Assembly: GCA_963693365.1 (NCBI GenBank)
Contig: CAVNZM010000001.1
Span: forward strand, 310,001-374,000
Source: Amoebidium appalachense
Taxonomy: Eukaryota; Ichthyosporea
Direction of reading: 5' to 3'
DNA length: 64,000 nucleotides
The position numbers were made by a program, and so were the translations under genes. The stretch's first letter is position 1. Every line of letters begins with the position of its first letter. The notes beneath the pieces are model-generated. The model was not told the origin of the DNA and searched no databases. It worked only from the letters and a program-made list of their open reading frames with translations. Of the stretch, positions 1 to 12,675 are shown one piece after another.

Positions 1-120
1 GTGGGGGGGGGAGTAAATAGTAGGTGGGAGATGTGAGTGTGCATGTGTTTTGTTTTGGGGAGTGTGTGGATGTACACTTGCGTAGATGGGGGAAAGGGAT
101 TTTGAATTTCACAGAGGGGA

Positions 121-174
121 GGGGCGGGGGGGGGGGGGGGAGGGGGGGGGGGGGAGGGGGGGGGGGGGGGGGGT
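121..174. repeat. Interrupted poly-G tract
   Basis: About 50 bp of G broken only by single A residues. It probably lies in an intron of the ARMT1-type gene, just upstream of the first visible exon. Positions 1-306 otherwise show no coding sequence that I recognise. Confidence 0.9.
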
Positions 175-306
175 GATAAGACAAACCCAGCTAATTGGCA
201 GCTAAGAAGCAATAAGAAGGCAAGCGCCAATATCTGGATTGGACGACTGGGGAGGAGTGGGCGACAGATGCCTGTGTATAATTGGCTAGCGGTCACGTGT
301 TGACAG

Positions 307-762
307 ATGCACACAGTGAGCACTGGTTCTGGACCACGTGGCACGACTATGCAGCCATGGGCGACAGGGCACACGACCTGTACGCTGACCTGCAGGGGAG
401 TGCGCTGGTGCTGCTCAAGGGTGACCTGAACTACAGAAAGCTACTGGGGGATAGGTGGGTGGCGGTGGTAGGCATGCACACAAATGCGACCGTAGACAAG
501 GCGCATAGGCGCGCGCGCACACACACACACACGCACAAGCACACACGCACACACACACACACACGCATTTACGCACACAGCAGACACACACATCGGGAAA
601 CAGCAGGGAAACCCATGTAAGGGCGGCCTGGTTTGGAACATGTAAAGCAAGCAGACACCGTGTACCGACCGCGATGCATCGGCATGCATCCGCACGTGTT
701 CGTACACACACAAAAACACGTGCACACATGCACATACACATGAGCGCGCGCACGCACACCCA

Positions 763-806
<44 letters not shown>

Positions 807-820
807 TCCTCCCGCATACG

Positions 821-886
<66 letters not shown>

Positions 887-1174
887 TCCCCTCGCATACG
901 CACATACACATACACATACACATACACATACGCACACACACACACGTGCTTCACTGACCCATGTTAACCACACAGGCACTGGCCTTACGACACGGCATTT
1001 GCCAAAGCATTGGGTGCATTTCACCCTTCCCCGCTCTGTGCTCTGCGGACCAATAAGGCGGAACTGATTGTGGGTGTGCCGCTCTCATTGGCTGATGAGA
1101 CCGCAAGGGCCCATCCTGATTGGCTGACGTCAGGAAACTTTGGGGTCATTCAATTTTTAGACCGTGTGCAATAG
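307..1174 (+). CDS. ARMT1/DUF89 damage-control phosphatase, C-terminal part (two last exons)
   Basis: Two exons are visible: 307-454 (acceptor TGACAG, donor ATAG|GTGGGT, phase 2) and 976-1174 (acceptor CACACAG, TAG at 1172-1174). The first encodes a segment with EHWFWTTW followed by [17 protein letters not shown]. The KGDLNYRKL core is the signature of the DUF89/ARMT1 fold, where the Asp and Asn help hold the catalytic metal. Joined in phase, the second exon reads [32 protein letters not shown], matching the family's C-terminal W-TPF, LRT-KA and G-Y-VIQF blocks. Members are metal-dependent phosphatases acting on phosphometabolites, thought to remove damaged sugar phosphates; a protein carboxyl-methyltransferase activity has also been proposed for the human protein. 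The N-terminal half lies left of the window. The 521-bp intron is almost wholly CA repeat, and its 3' splice site grows out of CACA sequence. Identity is confident; substrate is not predictable. Confidence 0.87.
519..950 (+). repeat. (CA)n microsatellite block in ARMT1 intron
   Basis: Long CA runs interspersed with CATACA and CGCACA variants, on the sense strand of the intron. The same CA sequence continues to the acceptor CACACAG at 971-975. Open frames here encode only His/Thr or Cys/Val repeats and are not genes. Confidence 0.95.
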
Positions 1175-1208
1175 GATTTGCACGTGGATTGTCACGGAGC
1201 TTGGGAGC

Positions 1209-1224
1209 CCCGTGCCCCTCCCCC

Positions 1225-1266
<42 letters not shown>

Positions 1267-1309
1267 CACCCCACCCACCCACCCACCCCCACCTCCCCGC
1301 TCCCACCTT

Positions 1310-1344
<35 letters not shown>

Positions 1345-1389
1345 TGCACACACACACAAACATGCACACACACACATGCACACACACAT

Positions 1390-1464
<75 letters not shown>

Positions 1465-1545
1465 AACACAAATAACGCTTCGGTTTGCCCAAGGTGTGTA
1501 GGTATGTGTGTGTGTGTTTTGGGGGGGGGGGGGGGGGGGGGGTAA
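1209..1545. repeat. Compound poly-C / CCCA / (CA)n / (TG)n / poly-G block
   Basis: Order on the plus strand is about 45 C, then CCCACCCA, then a long (CA)n with CATG interruptions (about 1312-1459), then AAACAC, a short (TG)n, TTTT and about 22 G. It lies directly after the ARMT1 stop codon. The many open frames here are repeat translations. Confidence 0.95.
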
Positions 1546-2402
1546 CACGAACGACAGTTGACCAGTTGAGAACACATCTTTTTTAAAGCTCTTCTTGTGT
1601 GGTTGGAAAATTTGGCACATTAGTGTGTGGAAGATTTCGAGTTTGGATCTGTGCTGTGCACAGGTCATTATTTAAGCATCACAGAGACTTGCCGTATTGA
1701 TACAAATTAAGATAGCACGACTTATTGCTTCTGTTTGTTAAAGGGCCCACGCTAGTCAAGGTTAAGGTCTCGTTTAGGTCAATGAATATGTAGAGCCCCA
1801 CCTGGTTTACGAATATGTGCATTTGTCAACCCGGATTATCATGAGCTGTGCTGCCTCATGATAAAGGTATGAAATATTGGGGTCGGTGTAAAGTCTTGTG
1901 GCACTGCCTTGAGCGTAGACGTTGGTGGCCAGCCGCAAAGCGCAGGATAAAATCGAGTGCACTGGTTGGGTTTTTCAATATACTGGGTGCCAATATGGAG
2001 GGCCAGCGCCTTACACGCGTATGGTGTGCCATCAAGAAATTCGGGCAACAAAGTTCAACGGAGGAGGATTATGGTCTATGTCGGCATTTCACGGCGTTAC
2101 TTCAGCATGATGCCTGATGCCTGTGCTACATCATGGTGGCGACGAGGTTTATAGTGGGCCTGGTGTATATATGGTGCAACCCCTTCTTTTTAGTTTGTGC
2201 GATCGACTTAAAAAGAAATTAAATCAAACCTTATAGGCTCCATACACCTGTGCATGTGGAGTTACTGAAAGCGGTTAGGGTGGAGGGTGACACGTGTTCA
2301 GATGTGCCTGTACAGTGTGTACCTGTTGTGTGTGCTCGTCCGTCTGTCCGTGTCCAGGTGTTGTACGTATGTGTACATAACCAACACAGCCTCCCCACCC
2401 CC

Positions 2403-2450
<48 letters not shown>

Positions 2451-4004
2451 TTCTCCCCAGCCCCGAAATGAATAGTAATATATATTTATTAAATAAAGAA
2501 AAAAATTAATAAAAAAAAACGAAAAAAAAACCAAAACAATCAACAAAAAAAAACGATTACACATCCCACCCGGGCCCACAAGCTTAAGATGTTTCATGGG
2601 GGAAGAGCTACGGGGAGAAAGGGCGGGGGGGCAAGGGGGGGAACTGCTGAGTGGAGGTACGTACCGCCAGGCCCATAAAAGGTGGGTTTCCCAAACCTAT
2701 TCGCCAGTTGGGGGAATAGGGAGGTGATCATCGGGGGGGCCTGGGACCTTGTTGAACGGTAGCTACGTGTTTGCCTCCCCCCCTCCCCCCCCCCCCCCCC
2801 CCCCCCCCCCCGCTCCTCCGGGGGAGGGGGGAGGGGGTGGGGACGTCGCAAAAATAAAAAACCTGGAGATAAAAATCGAACCATGAATTCATAATGAATA
2901 AGAAACGTGCAGGCAGATTCTGAAGACACTTGAACAGAGCCCATCATCAGGCCCTGGGGGTTTCCTGGGCTTAATAGTATGACTCCACAAAAGAATTCGT
3001 GGTTAGAAGTTGAACTCATACTTTGCAAATTACCAGCAATAGGCAAGTCAACCCGTCTTGGCCAAAGGCAAGCAGTCTTAAACAACAAAGCCCACAATAC
3101 CTACAAGCCGACGACATGAGGGCGGGAGAGGCGGAAGGGGAAGGGGGGAGGGGGGGGGGGGGGGGGGGGGAAGAGAGGAAGGGGAGAACAACGGAGCAAT
3201 TTTTGATATTGTTCCCCAAATCTGCCCCCCTGCTAATATCTCCCCCCCCCCCCCCCCCCCCCTCCTCCCCTCCTCCCTTCCCCTCCCCTCTCCCCCCCCC
3301 TCCCCCCACCCAGCCACCCACCCACCCCCTCCGGCCCAACCCCGTTAGCGAAACCAAGAATCCCTGACTTGAACGAGGAAGTTACGGTTATCGTAACCCT
3401 ATGCTAACATGCAACCAAAAGACCCCAAGAATCGGACTACATTAACTAACCTGCGGTAGTGTATGCCAATATTCCACAGGCGACGTGTACACAGTACTGT
3501 TTCAATTAGGGTGTTTGCAAGAAGGTGTTATATGTGTGATATACCGGCATTGTTTGTTGATGGACACGGAACGGTTGGATCTTGACAAACCCGGTGTTCT
3601 TTTCCCACACAAGATACTGTACCAGTATAATATTCCATACAGGAGTCATCCACGACTCGGAAGTTCACTTGTAAGAGAATGAGTACTACATTTTTGGGGG
3701 GGAAATAAGGATCCTAGGTGCTACCCTGGCTGGGGGAGAAATAAGATAACGGGGGGGGGGGGGGGGGGGGGGGAGGGGGGGAGGGGGGGGGGGGGGGAGG
3801 TCTATGACTTCCCTGCATACGAAAAAAAAGTACAAGTGGAGCTGATAAAACTCAATGTCTTAATAGCTTGAAGTTCTTTCTAACACGGAAAAGTCAACCT
3901 GGGGTGTGTGTGTGTATGTGTGTGTGAGTGTGTGTGTGTGTGTGCGCGCACGCGCCTGCAGCGTGCACGCGCGTGCATGTGTGTCTGCGTTTGGGGGGAG
4001 GGGG

Positions 4005-4037
<33 letters not shown>

Positions 4038-4392
4038 GGGAGGGGGAGGGGGGGGGGGGGGAGGGGGGGAGGGGGGGGGGGAGGTGGGCAGGTGTATGCG
4101 TCGTGTGTGGCACTGTGTGCATGTGTGCGTGTGTGCACGGCGTCACGCACGTGTGTGTGTGTGTGTGCACGTGTGTGTGTGTGTGTGTGTGTGACAAGTG
4201 TGTCGTGTGTACTCCTTCAAACAAAACCCCACACGTACAAGTCACCATTAACACGGATATCAACAAGTATGAAATGGAAGATCGAAGCCAATAACGAACT
4301 AAAAAGTCTCAAAAGAAACAAACGAACAATATCTCTAACCGAAAACGAAAACAAGGCAAGTGTGCAGTAGGCTCAGTGCCCGGATTTCATGA
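1546..4392. other. No gene recognised; simple-sequence islands
   Basis: Unique-looking AT-moderate sequence (1546-2390, 2460-2760, 2850-3140, 3360-3740) separates poly-C runs at 2403-2450, 2774-2811 and 3241-3263, poly-G runs at 3148-3170 and 3751-3798, and a TG/G block at 3901-4195. Open frames exist near 1840-2117 and 3485-3682, but I find no family signature or splice context in either. The 3901-4195 block runs (TG)n into poly-G, then back to (TG)n. Confidence 0.6.
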
Positions 4393-4563
4393 CGCTGTCG
4401 GACACGTTACAGCTAGAAAAGCAATGCCATACAGTGCACATACGCATTCCCCCCCCCTCCCCCCCCCTTCTCCCCTCCCCCTGTCCCTCCCCCCTCCCTC
4501 CCCTTCGCTGCCGGACACATTATAGAAAGGCAATGCCATGCATTGCACATATGCATATCCCTT
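4393..4563 (+). repeat. Imperfect 55-60 bp direct duplication beside C-rich tracts
   Basis: Unit 1 (4393-4452) and unit 2 (4506-4563) both run GCTGtCGGACACrTTA..GAAA.GCAATGCCAT..GCACATAyGCATwyCC, with a short gap in unit 2, and both pass directly into C-rich sequence. A shorter relative (GCAATGCCATA..ACATATATATCCCC) lies at 5003-5030, again flush with poly-C. Confidence 0.6.
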
Positions 4564-5459
4564 CCTCTCACCCCCCTCTCCCCCCCCCCCACCACCACCA
4601 CACCTACCCCACCCCAACTCCCACCGTGAAGGTGGCCCACGGCCACCCACCTACCAGGCCCTTCCCACAACACATACACGCCTCCCACACTAACTATCAG
4701 AAGCCTTTGGCAAAATATTTTTGATTAGGTCGATAACAACAGCCTTGGTTTCGATTGAGAAAGATAAACAAAACACGGTAATACCCTTCTATTTCTCATT
4801 AAAAAACCCATTTGACAGAACAACTGCTTCTAAATAAGAAAAAAGGCAGGCGAACCATTTTCATGTTTAGGTGCCACGTTTTTGATGTTTCATGCACTGT
4901 GTTCCTGCGCTTGACCATACGCATGGATGGCCTCCGCACGGCCTGGCAATGCACAGGCAGCCTATCTGTCAACCCTTGGTGGTGCGTAGGCGAGGCCACG
5001 CGCAATGCCATAGTATTACATATATATCCCCCCCCCCCCCCCCCCCCCCCCACCCCCACCCCCTCCCTTCCCGCGCACCCCACCCGGGAAACATTTTGAG
5101 CTGTGGGTTGGAAGGTGTGCAATGTATGTGTGTGGGGGGGGGTGTGTGGGTGTGGTGGAGGAAGAGCAGGGGGGGGGGGGGGGGGGGGGGGGGGAGGGCA
5201 AGGCCGGGGCAGGCCTGGGGGGGGGGGGGGGGATGGGGGGAGGGGGGAGGGGGGGGGGGAGAGGGGGGATGGGAGGGTGGGGGGAGGGGGGAGGGGGAGG
5301 TTTGAGCAATACAATATTGTGTCTGAGGCACACATGTGTCAAGCGTGTAATGCGAGTTTGCGTGTGTGTTCGGTGACACTGTGTGTATGTGTGCGCGCGT
5401 GTGCGTTCGTTTATATGTATGTGTGTGTGCTTGAGTGCGAGTGTGTGCATGTGCATGTG

Positions 5460-5525
<66 letters not shown>

Positions 5526-6600
5526 TGCATGCGCTACAAAACCAAAATAAAACCAACCCTAGGTTTGGCCGAATGTAAAAACGTAAATAAATTTGAAAAA
5601 AGCTCTTAGATTATAGAAAACCAAACGCCTAAACAACAACTTTTGCCGGGTAAGACATGTGAGAACGCTCAACCAAAAAGCCAAAACATGGCAAGCACAC
5701 ACTCAACATTGCGATTTTGTGCTCTGTTGGGCGCGCCTTCGAGTTTTCATATACATACTGCCTGGCCTGTGAACGCTTTGCCAGCCACACACGCATATCC
5801 CCCCCCTCCACCCCCCCCCAAAAAAACATCTCCCACGGCTCCACAGTTCACAGCCTAGAAAAAGACCGGACAGGCAGGAGGGGGGGGGGGGGGTGAACCC
5901 TACGGCCCAGGAACCTCAAGATTCTAGACCCTAGCCGTGATTTACCTGTCAAAGTGAGTGACCCCTGTACATGTGATACATTATGGTGCCAAGTTTAAGA
6001 GAACCGAATATTATCGGTATAGCATAGCACAGACCATAGCTACAGGAGGGTCAGAGGCTGCACGATGCACTGATAACGGGCGGGCTGCGGTCGTCGCATG
6101 CCCACAGAGCAAACTGACGGTCTACTAGTTTTTATTACAACCTCTTCTTTATGTATTTGCCCCCCCCCCGGAAGTTGCTTGCCAATTTAGACATCAAGTG
6201 AGGCCTTTCCTGCCCACAATATTAGCCTTCACAAAAAAAAAAGAACATTCAAATCACATGTTATGGTATCATGAGAAGTAGTTTCCTGCACCCGTAAAAA
6301 AACAAAAACAAAAAAAAAAAGAAAAAACCTCCCGTAAAAAAATAAAAAAAGTAGGAATATAGCAGCATGGCAAAAGCGCCCCAAACAGTAGCACCCCATG
6401 TGACAGGACAAAAGAAGGAACAAAAACCATACACCCCACCCTCCAAGGTCAGAAGACAATCACTCTTACAGGCACAACCAACACCCGCCTACTACGGGCC
6501 GCCTAGGTACCGAACATCGCATGTGGCCAACTATGGAACACGCTGCTCTGACAGCCCAGCACTGGTGCACGTGGCCCAACATGGAACACCCTGTTCTCAC
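4564..6600. other. No gene recognised; C/G and GT tracts
   Basis: Contains C at 5029-5050, G-rich sequence at 5127-5300 and a (GT)n block at 5380-5523. Sequence at 5524-5800 and 5895-6360 is unique-looking and moderately AT rich. At 6503-6590 two imperfect copies of a roughly 45-bp GTGGCCaActATGGAACAC..GCACTG unit lie in tandem. Confidence 0.55.
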
Positions 6601-6704
6601 GGGCCTGCACTGCGGAAGCGGCGCATCCTGAGTTCCTGGTGTTCATCGAAGCTGCCGACCAAGCCGATCACAGCCAGGCGCAGCTCTCGGCTCTTGTAGC
6701 CAAC
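6601..6704 (-). CDS. Candidate internal exon of an unknown gene
   Basis: On the minus strand an acceptor (GTGTGCAG) at 6705 is followed by 104 open bases ending in a good donor (GGCCC|GTGAGAA). The translation includes RELRLAVIGLVG and DEHQELRMRRF, which has protein-like composition unlike the surrounding repeats. I find no partner exons and do not recognise the family. It lies downstream of the deacetylase stop codon, so it would belong to a separate gene on that strand. Confidence 0.25.
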
Positions 6705-6731
6705 CTGCACACCATATAAGATTCATAGACA

Positions 6732-6756
6732 CACACCCCCCCCAAAAAAAAAGAAG

Positions 6757-6794
<38 letters not shown>
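6732..6794 (+). repeat. C-run followed by about 55-bp poly-A
   Basis: CCCCCCC passes directly into a nearly pure A tract. This is one of many C-then-A junctions in the window. Confidence 0.9.
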
Positions 6795-6797
<3 letters not shown>

Positions 6798-7327
6798 CTC
6801 TAATGATAGGTCTGTTCTGAGTGTCTCTCACTGGCATATTTGTTTAGGTTTCTCTGTTCTGGGTTTTCACTTTCATAGTCTCTGCCGTTTGTACTGTGTT
6901 TTGCAATCGTGTTTCGCGCCCATTCAGGCCCTACCACTTCATCACCATCTCATGATCCTGAGTGCCTTCCACCTAGCCTCTGTCCAAGTGCATTCTTCCT
7001 GCACTTTTTTTTTTTTTTTGTTTTTTTTTTTCTTGGGGAGGGGGGGTAGGTTTTTGTTTTTTGATGTCACGCTTTTGTCTTTTCGATGTCTTCACTTCAA
7101 TAATACCAACAATCTAATGCTGCATACCCCTCAACCCCCCCCCCCCCCCCCCCCCCCCCCCCGGGCGCAAAACAAAGCACACCACACACAAACCCTTTCC
7201 TGTTGTCCCACCAGCACCAAGCTTTGCGGCATGAAGCCCCTTTCTCCTCCTCAAACTTCTCTATACACAAGTAACCATACATCATTCCGTTGTCCCCTCC
7301 CCCCCCCTCCCCCCCCCCCACACACAC

Positions 7328-7364
<37 letters not shown>

Positions 7365-7391
7365 ATCCCCCTTCGCCCTTCGCCCTCGTCC
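6795..7391. other. Probable 3' flank of deacetylase gene; T/G and C tracts
   Basis: Holds a T-run leading into G (7006-7046), poly-C at 7136-7162 and C/CA/C at 7303-7364. No convincing exon seen. It lies immediately downstream of the minus-strand deacetylase stop, so it probably includes that gene's 3' UTR. Confidence 0.5.
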
Positions 7392-7633
7392 CTACGCTAC
7401 CACAAGAGAGACACACGGGTGCAAACAAGCAGCAGCTCGCACCTGGCCGTCGATGAATGTGGCCAGCACATGCAGGTCCTCGCTCAGCAGCACAAAGTCC
7501 GCATCGCAGCCAGGGTCCAGCCTGCCCTTTGTGTGCTGCATGTGCAGCAGGACGGCCGGTACAAGACTGGCCGCCTCAAGCGCCTGGGCTGTCGTGCAGC
7601 CCGTGAACTCCTTGAAGTTGCGCACACACGTGG

Positions 7634-7705
<72 letters not shown>

Positions 7706-7836
7706 TGTGTGTATGTTTCTGGGTGTAGGGGATGCAAGAGGATCAGTTGGGGAGGTAAGTAGGGCAAGGTGGACAGGGAGATTGGGTAGCACGGGAATGA
7801 AGGCCAAAGAGAGGAACAATATATGTGGCACAAAAC

Positions 7837-7875
<39 letters not shown>

Positions 7876-10823
7876 GTGTGTGTGGGGATGGGGGCGCGGT
7901 GGGGGAGGGGGGGGGGGGGGGGGGGGGGAAGGGGGCGGAGGGAGTGTTAAAAACGGGAGCCATCCGGAAAGTGTGTAGGAGAGACCCATAGAAGCATCCA
8001 CACATGTATCTAATGTTTTGTTTTTTGTTTTTTTGAGGGGGTGGGGGGAGGGGGGAGGGGGGGTACTCGTGATTCTCAAGAGAAATAGGGAGGGTTGTCT
8101 GTGCAAACCGTGACTAACAATGCCTGAAGGGGAAAGGAGGGAATGGGAAATGAAAACTACGGGGGGAGCAACGGGCACGACACGGAGGCCCTGTGGCACA
8201 AACAATCGAAAAAGAGACGTGTGCGTGTTTGTGCACAGGCATGGGCATGAGGGCAGGTGGGGGCCATTGTAATTGTGATCCCCTAATTTCACCAGATCTG
8301 GGGGCAGCCCGTTTGCACCACATCATTGGAATACTAAGAAAAGCAAATCAATACACCACTCACCATATCAACGGCACTGCCGGCCAGTGTATCAGTCCCC
8401 GCCACAGTGGCCCTAATACCCTTCTTCTCCACATCCATGTCACCCAACTTGTGCCGCCCCTCAGGCAGACCCATGATGGCCGTGGCATCGGTCACCAACA
8501 TAATTCCTTCGGGGTGCGCGTGGTACGCAAGGCGCACGGATGTCGGGTGCGTGTGGATCCCATCACAGATGAGAGTGTAGGCAGGGCGGAACCCAACATC
8601 ACCAATTAGACCGACGGCACCGGGATCACGATGGTGGAAGGGAGACATGGAGTTGAACAGCCGGGTTAGCATGCACGCTCCAGCCTCTACGCCTGCTTTG
8701 GCCTCATCATACGTGGCACGGGTGTGGCCGATTGAAGCAATCACCCCCTTGTCTTTGAGATCGCGGATCGCATCTACCGCACCGGGAAGTTCGGGGGCCA
8801 GTGTGACGATGGACACGTGTTCCACTGAGCCGTAGCGCTCCAGGAGGCTGGCAAGGCCCTTCTCTGGGGTGGCAATCTGTGCAGGGTCGTGGGCACCTGC
8901 AGAGAACATGAGGCGGGGTTGACACAAGATCTGGGTGGTCTATCATGAAAAGGGGGAAAGGTGGCAATCTAGACAGCAGGAAAACGTGTTTGGCAAAGTA
9001 AAGCAGGGGGAGGATCAGGTCTGGGGGAGGGGGAGGGGGGAAGGGGGGGGGAGGGGGGGAAGGGAGGGGGAGGGGGGAAAAGGGGGCATAGAGAATGCCT
9101 GCAGGTTTAATCATTTAGTTACGGGGGGTGGTGGTAAGGCAAAGAGGCCCTAGCCTATGCACTAGTCCTTTCATCCTTGACTTCTAGCTACCCATTTCTT
9201 GCGTGCCGGTTAGAGCCTAGGTTCCCCCACGACGGCTGTACGGTGCCAACAGAAAGAAACCCGAACGTCAGAGGAAATAATGGAAGAAAACATAGCCAAC
9301 TGTTCTCTAGTCCAGAGAGGAAACGGGGGGGGGGAGGAGGAGGAGGAGTAGACAGGGGGGGGGGGGGGGGGGGGGGGGAGGATTTGTGTCAAGATGCAAT
9401 AATCTTTGGAGTGGAGATAGAAGTAGGGGTAGAGGAGGGTGACGGGGGACGGTAACCAACCGGCCTTTTCCGGGTTGATGAAGGGCCCATCCAGGTGCAC
9501 ACCAAGCACTGTGGCCCCCTGGTCGGGCCCACCGGGGTAGCGGCGGAACAGAGGGAGGGTGTGCTTGTACTTGTGTGCCGGTGACGTCACGAGGGTGGGG
9601 CAGAAGGCCGTCACACCGTACTGAAGAAGCTGCCGTCCAACCTGTGTGTGTTTGTGCATGTGTTCGTGTGTGTATGGGGGGTGTGTTCACGTGTGCATGC
9701 GGCTGTTCCAGTGTGTGGGCAAGCAAGCAAGACCCTGTGCCTGTGCGTGTGTCGCGGTTTGTAAGCACGTGCTTATCTGTGTATGTGCACCTGCACGTGT
9801 TTGTGTGTAGGCGGTGATAGGTTCGGGTGTTGATTGTTAAGCAGGACAAGGTTAGAGAGTGAAGTGAAGTTTAAGGGAGGGGAAAGCAACACACTTGCAC
9901 GTACACCAACGCCTTGGATCATGTCATGTATTTCTAGGTGGAAACTTTAGGCGAGTGCGAGCAGGATGCACGTCGAGCAGGGAAGAAGGTATAGTATAAC
10001 TGGAGTGTCGGGAGGTGAGGGGAGGGAAGGACGGGGAGGGAAGGGGGGAGGGGGGAGGGGGGAGGGGAGGGGTTAGCCTTGAAGAACGGATGGGTTGGAT
10101 GCTTGTGGGAGGCAGGAGGAGGGAAGGGCATATAGAAGACTATATTCAACAGAAGATGTTCTACACTTCACCCTTATAGAGCACCTGTACCAAGCGAAAG
10201 CCGCAGCAGTCGCATAATGTAAGCATCTTTGGTCAAAGGCATACACACAAACCTTCAAGCAACCACTTTCAGCTGCAAATCTACAGGCAAACTCGTGCGC
10301 AGTCGAAGCAATCATGCCATGAAAACAAGCGCGAGGAATTATTCTTTTTAAAAAAAAGGGGACAAAAATCTTTCTCCTTTCCAACTGCATCAACAGCCAC
10401 AAACTTCGTCCTACAGATCTGACAGACTCTCAACGAAGTCGTCTTCTTTAGTCTAACCTTCCCCTCACCCCCCCCCCCCTCCCCCCCCCTCCCCCCCCCC
10501 CCCCCCACACACACACACCCCTCCCCAAACCTTAAACGCTCCAGGCGACACCCACCACCCACCTGCTGTAAATCCCTGAGAGTCACGTTCGCGTTGCTAA
10601 AATCCACGCCAAATCCACCGTTAACCTGCAGATCAATAAACCCCGGGGCCGCGATGCTCCCGTTTCCATCCACCGTTTGGTAATCCACATGGGTCAGTTC
10701 GCTACGGCTAGGTGCAGCAATAATTTTCCCATCTTGCATCCACAAGTCCTCCCATTCCAACTGGTGGTTACGCAGAACACGTACGTTGGTAAAACGTGTT
10801 ACCACACCCCTACCGTCCGCCAT
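7392..10823 (-). CDS. N-acetylglucosamine-6-phosphate deacetylase (AMDHD2/NagA type), 4 exons, 405 aa
   Basis: Exons 10823-10563, 9641-9461, 8896-8364 and 7634-7392 join in phase to 405 residues, the usual family length. The start is the ATG beginning MADGRGVV. The fold is an amidohydrolase TIM barrel, and the enzyme removes acetate from GlcNAc-6-P in amino-sugar salvage in the cytosol. Visible motifs are PGFIDLQVNGGFGVDFS (about 60-76), FCPTLVTS (100-107), GVHLDGPF (134-141), SIGHTRATYDEA (202-213), FHHRDPG (234-240), DGIHTHP (259-265) and LVTDA with the catalytic Asp (284). Two metal ligands differ: the Glu of HLEGPF is Asp138, and the His of THLFN is Arg226 (codon CGG); the third, His205, is kept. 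Acceptors of exons 2 and 4 emerge directly from CA repeats. Identity is firm; catalytic competence is uncertain. Confidence 0.92.
7639..7928 (+). repeat. (GT)n and poly-G in deacetylase intron 3
   Basis: About 70 bp of GT abuts the acceptor of exon 4, so on the sense strand (CA)n runs into CACACAG|GCC. A second (GT)n with a G-run lies at 7839-7928. Confidence 0.95.
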
Positions 10824-12158
10824 CTGCTTGTGTTTTTGTTGCGTGGTTTTACAAAGGTGCAGATCTAGAGCAAGGACTGAAACGCTGACTGAATGCAAGA
10901 AGCCCCTAGGATGTAGGATGTTTTCGTTTGTGATGATGTCACCCTAGCTCACTTATCCAGATCTGGTGTTCCAGAATATTATTGTTGGAAAATGTCTGCC
11001 GAAGAAGTTAACTGTTATGGTACGCAATACCACAAAAGTTAAATAATTTTGAACTTTTCTTTATTATATAATAAATTGCTAACTATTAATTCAATAATAG
11101 TGTGGATTTTGAGTTGGGCTCCATATTTGCTTCTCTATATGCTTGCAACAGCCAAGCTTTGCATGGGCAGCAGCATTTACATTTAAAATATTTCGCGCAG
11201 CCACTGAAAATTTGAAAACTTTTGGGGCTGGATGCGATGGTGTATTCCGGAAGATGCGTATATTTATACGGCGAATAAAAATACAATAGTTTGCATCTTA
11301 TGTGTTGTTAAGTGCAAACAAGCATAGTTCATATGTACATAGGGGTTAAATGGACTATCCAGAAGAAAGAAACCATCGTATTATTATGCCTTTTGCTGCT
11401 TCAGCAACCTGGGTGTAGCGGGAAGTGTAGCGTTACATGATTGGTCAGATACTCATCTTGCAGGTATTGTTACATAAATGTCATAATCGTCATTGTAGCA
11501 ATGTAGTAGAAAAGGCAATGTTTATCAAAAATAGTTCGCAAATGATATTTTTTTTGTTTCGTCCCACATAAGTACCAGTTGCTCAAACAAGGATGTTCGG
11601 CCCCTTTATCCTGAACCTGAAAGAACAACATTTCAGTTCACATACCAAATATGGTCACTGAACTCTTGGTCCTTTCTATTGGCTCAAGATCACGGTTCTT
11701 GCTTTCTTAAAGAATCTAAACCTTCTTGATTCACCTGACGTCACGAAAGATAACAATTTGAGGGTTTGGCCAGTCAGTGTACCGTCTACACATGCTAGAC
11801 AGGAGCTCTGCATTTTGGCGGGAAAATGATTGATCCCCCCGCCCATTCGCATGCAAGTCTACCGCCTACCATGCAAGTCACTTGCCTCCTTGAGGTCGGC
11901 TCTCCTGTGATTCCGCTTCCGCTTCCGCCGTCAGTATCATACAATTTTTCCAGCTCAAAGAAGGCAGTGGCACACACTCGTTTTTTGTAGAATTGGGAAA
12001 GAGCTAAGATAGTCACGATACATACCTTCTCAGTACCCCTTAGTCTAGATGATGTGTGAGGCTTCACATCTTACAGAGCCAAGTTCACTCAACTCGCAGG
12101 AGCACTACTTAGTTCCATAGGCGTGAGAAGCCAAATCAGGCACCTGCAACACGACATA
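10824..12158. other. Intergenic region between divergent genes
   Basis: About 1.3 kb of moderately AT-rich unique sequence between the start codons of the deacetylase (-) and the Dad2-like gene (+). A minus-strand open stretch at 11830-12060 reads protein-like around FFELEKLYDTDGG but lacks a start and a clear splice partner. No promoter element can be assigned. Confidence 0.5.
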
Positions 12159-12337
12159 ATGACCAGCCAGGGTGCTCCACGGCCCACTGTTGCGCAGCTG
12201 CGGGAGGAGCTAACGTACCTTCTTGAGCTCACAGAGCATGCTAGGGAATTGTATGAGCGCTTTCGAGAGTACCAGGCACTGCTGAGAGAAAAGACCGACG
12301 ACCTCGATGGTGTGCTGCCCCCCCCCCCCTCCCCCCT

Positions 12338-12368
<31 letters not shown>

Positions 12369-12641
12369 GCCCCTTTCCTATTCTCTACAGAAGATCATCA
12401 AACCCCCCAGTAACATGTGTGTGTGTGCGTGCGCACGCACCGTGTGCCTGCGTGTGTTTCATGGCTATAAACTCACCTTCTTCCTTTTTCTTCCCTGACC
12501 ATTTTCACGCTCACTCACAAGTGCGTCGTCTACCCCTCTCCCTTTGATTTCTCCAGTTCTCTCACCACTACGGACACACCGTCTCTTTCGCTCCATCACT
12601 CTGACTGGAGTACTCCTCCTGGCCTCTCTAACCAACCCCCC

Positions 12642-12675
<34 letters not shown>

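Noticed and set aside
1839-2117. Overlapping open frames on both strands
   Set aside because: Neither strand shows a recognisable domain, conserved motif or splice partners.
10284-10300. GGCAAACTCGTGC match between 10284 and 43010 (end of the transposase)
   Set aside because: Only 13 bp, with no extension of similarity on either side. Chance is the simpler explanation.
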